A DNA stretch of 47,168 nucleotides, from NCBI GenBank assembly GCA_003247835.1, contig QJYB01000033.1, positions 1 to 47,168 on the forward strand, given 5' to 3'. Position numbers and translations under genes: made by a program. Every line of letters begins with the position of its first letter. The first letter of the stretch is position 1. This document shows, one piece after another, positions 25,782-34,189 of the stretch. The stretch comes from Gammaproteobacteria bacterium (GTDB taxonomy: Bacteria > Pseudomonadota > Gammaproteobacteria > Pseudomonadales > Azotimanducaceae). A model generated the notes under the pieces. The model worked only from the letters and a program-made list of their open reading frames with translations, ran no database searches and was not told where the DNA came from.

Positions 25782-26978
25782 ATGCATCGATCACTCACGG
25801 CCGGGGTACTGCTCGGGGCGCTGCTCACCACCGGTGTTGCCTGGGGCCACGGTAAGGCCGACGGCGAGGCGGCGATACCCGGCCGGGCGATCGAGTTTCC
25901 GGACACGGAAAACGGCCTCACCCTGGTGGTGGACCTGCACACCCACTCCGTATTCTCCGACGGTCACGTCTGGCCGCGGATCCGGGTGGCAGAGGCGATC
26001 CGCGACGGCCTGGACGCCATGGCGATCACCGAGCATCTCGAGTGGCAGCCTCATCTCACGGACATCCCCCATCCGGACCGCAATCGCTCCTTCGAGGAAG
26101 CCGTGGCGAGCCTGCCCGACGACTCGGACCTGATCCTCATCGCCGGTTCCGAGATCACACGCCTCGAGCCCATCGGCCACATGAACGCGGTGTTCATCGA
26201 GGATGCCAACGCGCTGTTTCAACCACCCGCACCCACCGACCCGTACGATGCCCGCGCCTATGCCGTCGCTGCCGGAGAGTGGCCACCCGAGCTGGCACTG
26301 GAAGCCGCGAAGCGCCAGGACGCCTTCGTGTTCTGGAACCACTCCTGGTGGCAGCAGCCGAACCAGATCTCGGTGATGACGGACTTCCACCGCCAGGCCA
26401 TCCAGGACGGCAAGCTGCAGGGGATCGAGGTCGCCAACGGTGACGTCTACTCACCGGAGGCCTTCCAGCTGGCACTGGCCTACAACCTGACCCCCATCGG
26501 CGTCTCCGACGTCCACGAGCTGATCGACTGGGACTACGAGCCCTATAAAGGCGGTCACCGGCCGGTGAACCTGGTGTTCGCGAAGACCCGTTCCGCGGAA
26601 GCCATCCGCGCGGCGTTGTTCGATGGTCGCACGGTGGTCTGGTACAAGAACCTGCTGATCGGCCGCGAACGGGACATGATCCCGCTGCTCACCGCGTCAC
26701 TCAGGGTTGCCGATGCCAGCTGGCGGGGCGAGAGCTCGGTGCTGGAGGTGGTCTTCGACAATCCCTCGGATGCCGCCTTCGAGCTGGAGAATCTCTCGGA
26801 GCACACCCTGATCGGCGAGGGCACTTCCGTGGTGGTGCCGCCCCACTCCCGGGACACGTACCGGTTCCGCGTCGCCGAGCGCACACCGGAGGTGACGCTC
26901 ACCTTCAGCATCGGCAACGCGCTAATCGCGCCGGACGCGCATCCGGAGATGACCTTCACCCTGGCGCCCGACTCTTAA
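25782..26978 (+). CDS. Exported PHP-domain phosphoesterase-like protein
   Basis: The 398-residue protein begins with a signal peptide (HRSLTAGVLLGALLTTGVAWG). A PHP domain follows: DLHTHSVFSDGH gives the first His pair, AMAITEHLEWQ the next His, AGSEITR the Glu, and GVSDVHELIDW the late Asp/His set. PHP domains hold two or three metals and cleave phosphoesters. From about residue 310 a beta-rich domain of about 85 residues (FDNPSDAAFELENLSEHT) resembles an Ig-like fold. ATG 25782 has AAGGGGAG upstream. The substrate is unknown, and export of a PHP enzyme to the periplasm is less common than a cytosolic location. Confidence 0.88.
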   Translation: MHRSLTAGVLLGALLTTGVAWGHGKADGEAAIPGRAIEFPDTENGLTLVVDLHTHSVFSDGHVWPRIRVAEAIRDGLDAMAITEHLEWQPHLTDIPHPDRNRSFEEAVASLPDDSDLILIAGSEITRLEPIGHMNAVFIEDANALFQPPAPTDPYDARAYAVAAGEWPPELALEAAKRQDAFVFWNHSWWQQPNQISVMTDFHRQAIQDGKLQGIEVANGDVYSPEAFQLALAYNLTPIGVSDVHELIDWDYEPYKGGHRPVNLVFAKTRSAEAIRAALFDGRTVVWYKNLLIGRERDMIPLLTASLRVADASWRGESSVLEVVFDNPSDAAFELENLSEHTLIGEGTSVVVPPHSRDTYRFRVAERTPEVTLTFSIGNALIAPDAHPEMTFTLAPDS

Positions 26979-27005
26979 CACCTGGACTGTCCGCTGTCCG
27001 ACAGC

Positions 27006-27025
27006 TTCGGCCCGTGGGCTGAAGT
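27006..27025 (+). terminator. Hairpin between PHP and outer-membrane protein genes
   Basis: CTTCGGCC (27006-27013) can pair with GGCTGAAG (27018-27025), allowing one G-U pair, around a four-base loop. A U-tract is missing, so it is at best a weak terminator or attenuator. A second short palindrome, GCTGTC-C-GACAGC, lies just before it (26994-27006). Confidence 0.35.
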
Positions 27026-27066
27026 AGACTGCGCGCCCACACATTGATCACAGGGATGAGATTGAT

Positions 27067-27735
27067 ATGACTCTCAAGCATTTCGGGACCGTTGGCCTGA
27101 TCCTCACGGCGCTCCTCGTCGGGAACGCCGCGACCGCCGCGGAATCCGACCGCGGCGGACGCTGGGAGGCCACTGCCCAGATCATCGGCTCGTCCTCCGA
27201 GTCTTCCGCCGGTGACAACGGCTCGAGCGTCCACTTCAAGAGTGACACGGGGCTCGCGGTGGGCATCACCTACAACTTCAACGCCCACCTGGCGGTCGGA
27301 TTCGACGCCAGCTTCCTGTCGCCGAAATACTCCGCCGTCGTGGTGCCGGATGTGGGCAATCCGATCACGGTCGACCACAAGGCAGATGTCTTCAACGGCG
27401 CCCTGAACGGCACGTGGAATTTCCTGCCGGGTAATTTCACACCCTACGTTCAGTTCGGCCTCGGCTGGACCTATGTGGACTCCAACGTGGTGGACGGCCT
27501 GCCGAGCACCGGCTGCTGGTGGGATCCCTGGTGGGGCTACGTCTGCGCCAACTTCTACAGCACGTACAACGACACGCGTTTTTCCTGGAACGGCGGGGCG
27601 GGGCTCCGCTTCGAGTTCGACAACGACATGTTCGTCAAGGCCAGCTACAACAAGGTCTGGATCGACGCCGGCAACAACGCGGCGGATCCGGATTTCGATC
27701 TCTGGAAGGTCGAGCTCGGCTGGATGTTCAGATAG
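27067..27735 (+). CDS. Outer-membrane beta-barrel protein
   Basis: The 222-residue protein has a Sec signal (cleavage near NAATAAESD) and then alternating hydrophobic/polar strands (YNFNAHLAVGFDASFL, YVQFGLGWTYVD, FVKASYNKVWID), giving an eight-stranded OmpW/OmpA-type barrel. The last strand is LWKVELGWMFR, with an Arg after the aromatic residue normally last. A loop with two Cys and four Trp (GCWWDPWWGYVC) may form a disulfide. Barrels of this type often carry small hydrophobic molecules. No strong ribosome site is visible, only AGGGATGAG some 10 bases off. Confidence 0.88.
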   Translation: MTLKHFGTVGLILTALLVGNAATAAESDRGGRWEATAQIIGSSSESSAGDNGSSVHFKSDTGLAVGITYNFNAHLAVGFDASFLSPKYSAVVVPDVGNPITVDHKADVFNGALNGTWNFLPGNFTPYVQFGLGWTYVDSNVVDGLPSTGCWWDPWWGYVCANFYSTYNDTRFSWNGGAGLRFEFDNDMFVKASYNKVWIDAGNNAADPDFDLWKVELGWMFR

Positions 27736-27761
27736 GCCGCACTCGCCCGGCGCACGACCGG

Positions 27762-28481
27762 CTAGTAGACGGCTACGGTGTTCTCGAAGACGAAGCCGTC
27801 CCGCTTCATCACCAGCCGGTGCCTGGCACCGGCCAGTGTGGCGTCGCCGGACTCGTAACCCGCGTCGCCGGCCCACATGGCTACCCGGATGCCGCCCGCG
27901 TCGGTTCCGATCCGGGTTTCATAGACCTTGGTCTCGAGCTCGCCGAGCCTGGCCAGGATCTCTGCCGTGCTGGGGTAAAGCGACAGCTGATACAGGGTGA
28001 TCCAGGTGGGCGGCGCCAGGTCGATCTCGCCTGCCGCGTGGCGAGCCAGAGCCTCACCGGGACTCAGCCAGGCGTGGTCCTGGATCTCACCGCCGTCGAT
28101 GGAGACATCGTGACTGTCCGCCCGGGCCGCGAAGAACCAGGTGGCGAACCGCTTCGGGGTCATGGCCGGCGGGGTCCAGTGCGAGAAGAACAGGAAGTCC
28201 TCCGGGCGGGATTCGATGCCTGCCTCCTCGAGGGTCTCCCGGGCCGCAGCGTTGCGCGCGGCCACGTCCGGATCACCGTCTTCCGGATGATCCTCCGGAT
28301 CGATCCGGCCGCCGGGAAACACCCACATGCCGCCGAAGGCGATCTTCGACGTCTTGTGCAGCATGAGCACACGTGGCTCCGGCGCGTCCCGCAGCAGCAC
28401 CACCGTCGCGGCGGGAATGGCCGGTGTGCCTTCGCCCGTCCTCCCGGCGTCGTCGCCGTACATGTCGTTCTTGTGTCTCAT
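27762..28481 (-). CDS. NUDIX hydrolase
   Basis: The 239-residue protein has a Nudix region: FGGMWVFPGGRIDPEDH, and after an extended stretch RETLEEAGIE, supplying the REx2EExG helix that binds Mg2+. The spacing within the box is longer than in canonical MutT, as in the CoA-diphosphatase-like or RppH-unlike groups. The start is uncertain. I favour ATG 28481, preceded by AAAGG; ATG 28499 has no visible ribosome site. It would cleave a nucleoside diphosphate linked to another group. It is divergent from the serine hydrolase fusion with 68 bp between. Confidence 0.88.
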   Translation of the reverse strand: MRHKNDMYGDDAGRTGEGTPAIPAATVVLLRDAPEPRVLMLHKTSKIAFGGMWVFPGGRIDPEDHPEDGDPDVAARNAAARETLEEAGIESRPEDFLFFSHWTPPAMTPKRFATWFFAARADSHDVSIDGGEIQDHAWLSPGEALARHAAGEIDLAPPTWITLYQLSLYPSTAEILARLGELETKVYETRIGTDAGGIRVAMWAGDAGYESGDATLAGARHRLVMKRDGFVFENTVAVY

Positions 28482-28549
28482 GGTGCGCCTTTCGGTCATG
28501 GTGAACGCTGAGTACCCTGTCGCCGCATAGGGTAGCAGAGGGACTCCAC

Positions 28550-31006
28550 ATGCCGGCATTTTTACGGTTGCGGCTGCGACCACGTGGCCTACCTGGCGTG
28601 GCGTGCCTGGCAGTGCTCACAGCGATGCTGACGTCGAACGCATCCGCAGCCGACAGCCAGCCCACGCCCGGCACCGACTGGGCCCGCGCAGAACGACCGG
28701 ACTGGCCGCCTGAGGCGTTGAACGCGCTTTTCGACTATGCAGAGAGCCAACGCTCCACCGGAGTGGTCATCGTTCACCAGGGGCAGCTCGTCGCGGAACG
28801 TTACTGGGACGCCCCGTCCACGGCGCGCTTCAGGACCGCCCTCGCCGGCACCACGGAGGACGGCCGGACCCTGGAGGACGTGGCCTCCGTACAGAAGAGC
28901 GTGGTCAGTGTCCTGGTCGGCATGGCGGTCGACCGGGAGCTGCTGGCTCTGGACGAGCCGGTCTCACGGTATCTGGGCGCCGGCTGGTCCCGGGCGGGTG
29001 ATGAGACGGAAGTCACTATCACCGTGCGACACCTGCTCACGATGACAAGCGGACTCACACCCGGCCTCGAACGGGAGCGCGCACCCGGGGAGCACTGGCG
29101 CTACAACACCCGCGCTTACAGCGTGCTCCTGCCGGTGCTGGAGGCTGCCACCGGACGCGACATCGGCACGCTCACCCGGGCGTGGCTGACCGACCCGCTG
29201 GCCATGAAAGAATCCGGCTGGCGCCCGCGCGCCTGGGTGACCGCCGACGAGGATGCCAACACGCAGGGGTTCGTCACCAGCGCCCGCGACCTGGCCCGCT
29301 TCGGTCTCTTCATGCTCCACGGCAGCCGCTGGGACGGCGAGACGCCGCTCGTGGACCCCGACTACTTTGCGGCGTCGATCCGTCCGTCACAGACCCTGAA
29401 CCCGGCCTACGGCTACCTCTGGTGGCTCAATGGTCAACCCGTGGGTCAACCGGGGGACCGAAACTTCGCACCGTCGCTCGTACCTCCGGCGCCCTCCGAT
29501 CTGTACGCGGCCCAGGGGGCGCTCGGCCGCAAGGTCTACGTCGTGCCGAGCCTGGATCTGGTGGTGACCCGGCTCGGCGATCAGCCGGATCCGGACTTCA
29601 ACATGCAGTTCTGGCGCCGGCTCATGGCCGTGCTGCCCGAACGACCCATCTGCGAGCGCTGCGAGGCACCGCTGGCCGGGTTGCCCGGCACGGCCCGGGC
29701 CGCGGATGGCAGCTACATTTCCTGGCGCGAACACGTGATCGATGATCCCGCCGTGGGCGTGCCCGATCTCTCCGGCAGCGACGGACTCGCCATGGCGGAT
29801 CTCGACGGCGACGGCTTCGATGACATCGTTTCCGTGCACGAGTCGGACACCGTGTACGACGGCCTGCCCCTCGGCCATGTGCGGGTGGCCTGGGGCAGCG
29901 CGGACCCCGATCACTGGATGCTGGGCACCCTGGCCTCCGGCGCGGACGCGGCTGCTGCGGAAGATGTCACCATCGCGGACGTGAACGGCGACGGCCATCC
30001 GGACGTGGTGGTGGCCTGCGAGCTCGCGCACCTGCTCTATCTGCAGAATCCGGGGAAGAACCCCCGCACCACGACCTGGCCCAGCACGATCCCGACGGTC
30101 ACTCAGAACCGCGGTTCCTACATCCGCGCATTCCTGGCGGATTTCGATGGCGACGGTCGGCCGGAGGTTTCCGCGGCCAACAAGGGGGCTCAGAATCCGG
30201 GCACCATCGAGCATCCCGCGAAGACGGATTTTTCGTTGTACTACCCGCCCGGGGATCCGCTGGACGGCGCCGGGTGGACGGAGCAGGTACTGGGTCAGGC
30301 CGAGGTGCCCATCAACGCCGAGCCCGTGGACCTGGACGGCGACGGGGATCTGGACATCGTCGCCGGATCCCGACGGGAACGGCGGGTGCTCTGGTTCGAG
30401 AACCTAGGCGGCCAGCGGTTTGCCGAGCATCCCATCCGCGTCGACGGGGCGCCGGAGGATCTGGCCATCACCGGCTTCAACATGGACTACGCGGACCTGA
30501 ACGGAGACGGGCGCCTGGACATCGTCAGCACCGCCTGGCCCGGATCGATCGTGCTGCTGCTGCAGCCCCCCACCACGGACGCAGCCTGGGCGTTCCAGCT
30601 CATCGGCGCCACGCCGCCGGAGCAGCTCGTCAGCGTGCGCCTCGCCGACATCGACGGAGACGGCGATCCGGACCTGTTCAGCGGCGCCTACAGCGCGGGG
30701 CCAAGGGATCGCGATGGTCCCCTCGTGACCGTCAACGACCCCCTCGGCCGCATCGTCTGGTTCGAGAACCGCGGCGGATCCTGGCTGGCGCACACTATCA
30801 GCCGGCGCAAACGGGGCATGTACGACAAGTGGCTGCTCAGGGACCTGGACGGTGACGGGGATCTGGATGCTGTCGGTACGCGGGGTAACAGCGAGCCCTA
30901 CGACGGGGTGATCTGGCTCGAGCAGATCCGCTCCGCAGATCCCCGGGTCGCGTTCACCCAGGCCAGGATCCTGGACAGCCAGCAGATGGGGCCACCCGAG
31001 CGCTGA
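28550..31006 (+). CDS. Exported serine hydrolase (class C beta-lactamase fold) fused to FG-GAP/VCBS repeats
   Basis: The 818-residue protein has a signal peptide, then a beta-lactamase/esterase-type domain to about residue 370: SVQK at 113-116 holds the nucleophile Ser and Lys, and YNT in WRYNTRAYSVL stands where a Tyr-x-Asn motif is expected. From about residue 400 seven acidic calcium-type loops follow (DLDGDGFDD, DVNGDGHPD, DFDGDGRPE, DLDGDGDLD, DLNGDGRLD, DIDGDGDPD, DLDGDGDLD) at roughly residues 417, 477, 532, 594, 650, 701 and 766, with about 60-residue spacing. Seven repeats fit a single seven-bladed propeller. The join of enzyme and propeller is unusual in my experience. Short Cys-rich link: PICERCEAPL. 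Confidence 0.9.
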   Translation: MPAFLRLRLRPRGLPGVACLAVLTAMLTSNASAADSQPTPGTDWARAERPDWPPEALNALFDYAESQRSTGVVIVHQGQLVAERYWDAPSTARFRTALAGTTEDGRTLEDVASVQKSVVSVLVGMAVDRELLALDEPVSRYLGAGWSRAGDETEVTITVRHLLTMTSGLTPGLERERAPGEHWRYNTRAYSVLLPVLEAATGRDIGTLTRAWLTDPLAMKESGWRPRAWVTADEDANTQGFVTSARDLARFGLFMLHGSRWDGETPLVDPDYFAASIRPSQTLNPAYGYLWWLNGQPVGQPGDRNFAPSLVPPAPSDLYAAQGALGRKVYVVPSLDLVVTRLGDQPDPDFNMQFWRRLMAVLPERPICERCEAPLAGLPGTARAADGSYISWREHVIDDPAVGVPDLSGSDGLAMADLDGDGFDDIVSVHESDTVYDGLPLGHVRVAWGSADPDHWMLGTLASGADAAAAEDVTIADVNGDGHPDVVVACELAHLLYLQNPGKNPRTTTWPSTIPTVTQNRGSYIRAFLADFDGDGRPEVSAANKGAQNPGTIEHPAKTDFSLYYPPGDPLDGAGWTEQVLGQAEVPINAEPVDLDGDGDLDIVAGSRRERRVLWFENLGGQRFAEHPIRVDGAPEDLAITGFNMDYADLNGDGRLDIVSTAWPGSIVLLLQPPTTDAAWAFQLIGATPPEQLVSVRLADIDGDGDPDLFSGAYSAGPRDRDGPLVTVNDPLGRIVWFENRGGSWLAHTISRRKRGMYDKWLLRDLDGDGDLDAVGTRGNSEPYDGVIWLEQIRSADPRVAFTQARILDSQQMGPPER

Positions 31007-31124
31007 CGCCAGCCGGGGACCGGCACGTACAACGGAAGCCGGTCACAGAATCACGATTGTAAGATCGGTGTAAGGCGTGACCGATGCACGGCCGCGCCAG
31101 GCGCCCTCGGTCATACTGCGCGCC

Positions 31125-31397
31125 ATGACCGAAACATACGTACGCTCACTAGAAGCGCAGATCATCGGCCGCGTGTTCACCCGCGACGGCGCGATTCACT
31201 TCGTCCTCGACACCGACGCCCGGACCGGCACGGCCCGATGCAGCCGGCGTATGGCGGACGGACCCGGCATCACCTACCTGCCCATGGACGAGGTCCGCCA
31301 GATCCTCATCGAGCAGAGCGGTATCTCCCTCGAAGAGCTCGAGCGCGAGCACGCCGACGACGGGAACGACCCGTCCCTCGAGCAGCCCCTGGAGTAG
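31125..31397 (+). CDS. Small protein of unknown function
   Basis: The 90-residue protein begins MTETYVRSLEAQIIGRVF and has an acidic C-terminal helix (EELEREHADDGNDPSLEQPLE). I do not recognise it. The ATG at 31125 lacks a good ribosome site; a GTG at 31077 would add 16 residues, and a leaderless start is also possible. It lies 118 bp after the FG-GAP fusion and 149 bp before the TerB-like gene. Confidence 0.5.
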   Translation: MTETYVRSLEAQIIGRVFTRDGAIHFVLDTDARTGTARCSRRMADGPGITYLPMDEVRQILIEQSGISLEELEREHADDGNDPSLEQPLE

Positions 31398-31444
31398 TCC
31401 CTCGACCCCCGTCACCACGCCATTTGGCGGGACGGGCAGTAGTG

Positions 31445-31465
31445 TATACTCCCGGCCGATCGGCC
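31445..31465 (+). promoter_or_regulatory. Candidate -10 element and palindrome upstream of the TerB-like gene
   Basis: TATACT at 31445-31450 is a good -10; a weak TTTGGC lies 16 bases before it (31423-31428). Four bases after the -10 stands a perfect 12-base palindrome GGCCGATCGGCC (31454-31465), where the transcript would start, in a spot suited to an operator. GC-rich hairpins are common here, so it may be chance. Confidence 0.4.
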
Positions 31466-31546
31466 CCGCGGGGACGGGGGAATCATCATCGGGCCGGACC
31501 GGCCGCAGCCGCGCTGCCGGGCGCCCAAGACGGGACTGCACACACT

Positions 31547-31987
31547 ATGAGCATCAGCAATTTCAGCAACATCCTGAAGATCTTCGGCGGTGGCAAGCCA
31601 ACCGCGGAGGAAATCCAGGAGCTATACAAGGAAGTCGCGGTGATGACCCTGGCCCGTGCGACCGCCTCCGACACCAACATCAAGCCCGTGGAGATCGACA
31701 CGGTCTGCGACATCATCGAGCGGGTCATCGGCGAGGAAGTCAGTTCGGCCGATGTCCGGATCCAGGCCAACTCGAAGCTCTTCGAATCCGAGCCCCTGGA
31801 GAAGTACCTGACCCGGGCTGGGCGGGTGCTCGACGTCAAGGATCGGGTCAAGATCGCCGAGGCGCTGGCCGAGGTCATCCTTGCTGACGGCCGGGTTTCC
31901 TCCAAGGAAGTGACGTTCTTCAACATGGTCGCCGGGGCGTTCCATCTCACCGCGGCAGAGCTCGCCGGACTGGTGGCCTCGGACTAA
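31547..31987 (+). CDS. TerB-like (tellurite resistance family) protein
   Basis: The 146-residue, mostly helical protein resembles the TerB fold (PF05099): TLARATASDTNIKPVEID and then AEALAEVILADGRVSSKE, the latter with the acidic loop (ADGRVSSKE) in which TerB proteins bind metal. Such proteins act as cytosolic or membrane-associated scaffolds in stress responses, but a tellurite role is not shown here because terC, terD and related genes are absent. The ATG at 31547 has only a weak GGGA upstream. It converges on the carotenoid-oxygenase gene with 22 bp between. Confidence 0.75.
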   Translation: MSISNFSNILKIFGGGKPTAEEIQELYKEVAVMTLARATASDTNIKPVEIDTVCDIIERVIGEEVSSADVRIQANSKLFESEPLEKYLTRAGRVLDVKDRVKIAEALAEVILADGRVSSKEVTFFNMVAGAFHLTAAELAGLVASD

Positions 31988-32009
31988 TCCGGGGTTTCTC
32001 ACCGGACCG

Positions 32010-33467
32010 TCACACCGAAGGACCGTCCCAGCCGTCCGGCACCCAGCTGCCGTGGAACCCGTAGGGCACCCTTGCCGGCAGCATGACCCGGGCCAGCGGT
32101 GCTCGCGCAGGGTCCCTGGCGTCCAGCACCACGAGCTCACTGGCATCCCGCTCACCGTCGTAGACGAAACTCAGCAGGTAGCCGTCATCTTCCGATGATG
32201 CACCCTGGCGGGGTACGAAGTACGGCTCGCCGCTGTGCCGGCCGGGACCCAGGTCGAAGACCGCCGTGGTACCCGTGACGAGGTCCTGCTTGTTGATCGC
32301 CGGAAACTCCGAACCGCCACCCGCCACCGCCACGGAGTAGCCGTAGCGGTAGGGTTTACTGTTGAGCATAGGGTGGCAGCGCGGGAACTCCTGGGGCCGG
32401 TCATCGATGACCGTCTCGCTGAACCCGCCCGAGACCGGATTAAGCGTCCAGCGGCGCAGGGTCGCCAGGCTGTCCCGGAACGGACCGTTGTGGTCGGCCA
32501 CGAACATTCTGTCGTACCGGCACACGTCCACGACCACGTTGCCATCCTCGTCGTCGTAGGCATTCATGGGGTGGAACACGTAGCAGGGCGCCACGGTGAT
32601 CCAGCGGATGTCCGCCGCGGTACCGCCGCGGGGCAGCAGGCCCACCCGGGGTTCGTAGTCCGGATTCCAGGCGAACGGGAAGCGCATACCCTGGTTGATC
32701 AGATCACCGCTGATGGTCACCGGCAGGTCGTAGATCACCACGTAGCGTCCGGTCAGGCTCATGTCATGCATCATCACCATGCCCGGGACGGGCACGTCGA
32801 GCGTCTGCTTGACCCGGCCATCGCGGCCGACGTGCACGTACTGAACGTGGTCGAGGAATCCTGGCCAGCTGTAGGCCATGGCATGCAGGTCGCCGGTATC
32901 CGGATCCACCTTGGGATGGGCGGTGAATGCCATGTCGGGCAGCGTGCCGAAGAAGTTGTTGGCCCCGATGGTGTCGAGCTCGTAGCTGAGCTCCACCGGC
33001 GGCGAGCCCGCCTCGACGATGGCGAAGGTATGCTCGCCCAGCCCGATGACGTGGGTATTGGCGGAGCCCGCAAAGCGGCGCCCTGCCGGGTCCTCGCCCA
33101 GCGCGGCGACGATGTCCTCGGTGCGCACGTACCGGTTGCGGTACCACTGCGCCCGCCCTTCCGACAGGCGCACCCCGTGCACCATGCCTTCGCCCGAGAA
33201 CCAGTGGTGCCTGGCCGGATCGACCGGGCCGAGCGGATTCGGGCCGTTACGCAGATAGCGGCCGTTGAGCTCCGGCGGCAGCGCACCGATCACCGGCAGG
33301 TCCGTCGCGGTGATCTCCTCGGCCACCGGGCCGAAATTTCCTTCGAGATACACACCCGCGTCATACATGGTCGGTCCTCCCTGATTGGCGAGCAGCACGG
33401 CTGGTGAGGTGAGTGTCGACAGGGCGGCGCCGCCACCGACGGTCTGAACGAACGTGCGTCGCTTCAT
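32010..33467 (-). CDS. Carotenoid oxygenase family protein, Tat-type exported
   Basis: The 485-residue protein belongs to the RPE65/lignostilbene dioxygenase family (PF03055). The four iron-binding His appear in FTAHPKVD, MHDMSLT, FHPMNA and YGFHGSW, in that order. The N-terminus is a twin-arginine-like signal: KRRTFVQTVGGGAALS, followed by a hydrophobic run to VLLANQGG. Such enzymes split a conjugated double bond of carotenoids, stilbenes or similar compounds with oxygen. ATG 33467 has GGGGGAA just upstream, and the longer frame start at 33551 is not supported. The substrate is open. Confidence 0.92.
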   Translation of the reverse strand: MKRRTFVQTVGGGAALSTLTSPAVLLANQGGPTMYDAGVYLEGNFGPVAEEITATDLPVIGALPPELNGRYLRNGPNPLGPVDPARHHWFSGEGMVHGVRLSEGRAQWYRNRYVRTEDIVAALGEDPAGRRFAGSANTHVIGLGEHTFAIVEAGSPPVELSYELDTIGANNFFGTLPDMAFTAHPKVDPDTGDLHAMAYSWPGFLDHVQYVHVGRDGRVKQTLDVPVPGMVMMHDMSLTGRYVVIYDLPVTISGDLINQGMRFPFAWNPDYEPRVGLLPRGGTAADIRWITVAPCYVFHPMNAYDDEDGNVVVDVCRYDRMFVADHNGPFRDSLATLRRWTLNPVSGGFSETVIDDRPQEFPRCHPMLNSKPYRYGYSVAVAGGGSEFPAINKQDLVTGTTAVFDLGPGRHSGEPYFVPRQGASSEDDGYLLSFVYDGERDASELVVLDARDPARAPLARVMLPARVPYGFHGSWVPDGWDGPSV

Positions 33468-33625
33468 GGGTTCCCCCGCATTCCCCGGCTGGAGACACCT
33501 TAGCAGAGGTGAGCGCGTGAGCACGAGATGCGTTCGGCAGCGGTCAGACATGCACGGGCGCCTTCAGAGATCGTCGATCCTGAGGTTCTGCGTTAGCCTT
33601 CGATCATTCGTTGGAGGAGGAATCA

Positions 33626-34108
33626 ATGGATCAACAGGCTTTCGCCCAACTGCTGGGTAACTACGGGGAGTTCATCGGCGCCGTCGCCGTCGTCTTCACG
33701 CTCGCGTTCCTGACCAAGCAGCTGCGCGACAGCACACGAAGCGCCAATGCTGCTGCTCACAGCCAGCGAACCAGTCGCAACATCGACCTGATGCGCTGGT
33801 CAGCTGACTCAGATGTGGATGAGATACGTGAGCAGATCGACATGGGGAGCAACGTTTCGCCCCGCGATTGGAGCAAGCTGCGTGCGGTCAATCTCGCGAC
33901 GTTGCGCCATTTTGAGGACCTGCACTACCAGAGGAGCCTCGGGCTCATTGATACGGAGACCTGGGACGCCAACATGCGCGGGATACGAAACATGTGCGCT
34001 CGCCCGGGATTTCGGGAAATTTTTGAAGAGGGCAAATTCGGAATCCGGCGTTCATTCCAGACCCTGGTTGAGGAAATCCTTGACGAAATCAAAACTCAGA
34101 AACGGTGA
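33626..34108 (+). CDS. One-TM small membrane protein (paralogue of the gene at 35295)
   Basis: The 160-residue protein has one N-terminal transmembrane segment in LLGNYGEFIGAVAVVFTLAFL, then a charged helical body of unknown fold. The N-terminal 35 residues closely match those of the product at 35295-35801 (shared GNxGEF, AVV, TLA and LT motifs), while the rest diverges. I do not know a function; I believe relatives occur in marine gammaproteobacteria but cannot check it. GGAGGAGGA precedes ATG 33626. DNA here and through 35.1 kb looks lower in GC than the neighbours. Confidence 0.8.
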   Translation: MDQQAFAQLLGNYGEFIGAVAVVFTLAFLTKQLRDSTRSANAAAHSQRTSRNIDLMRWSADSDVDEIREQIDMGSNVSPRDWSKLRAVNLATLRHFEDLHYQRSLGLIDTETWDANMRGIRNMCARPGFREIFEEGKFGIRRSFQTLVEEILDEIKTQKR

Positions 34109-34189
34109 GGCAGATGTCTGTTCAAATGAAGGATGTGCTGGAGTCCAGTGGCAGCATCGAAACTGTAGATGTCTGCAGACCCGAATCGG

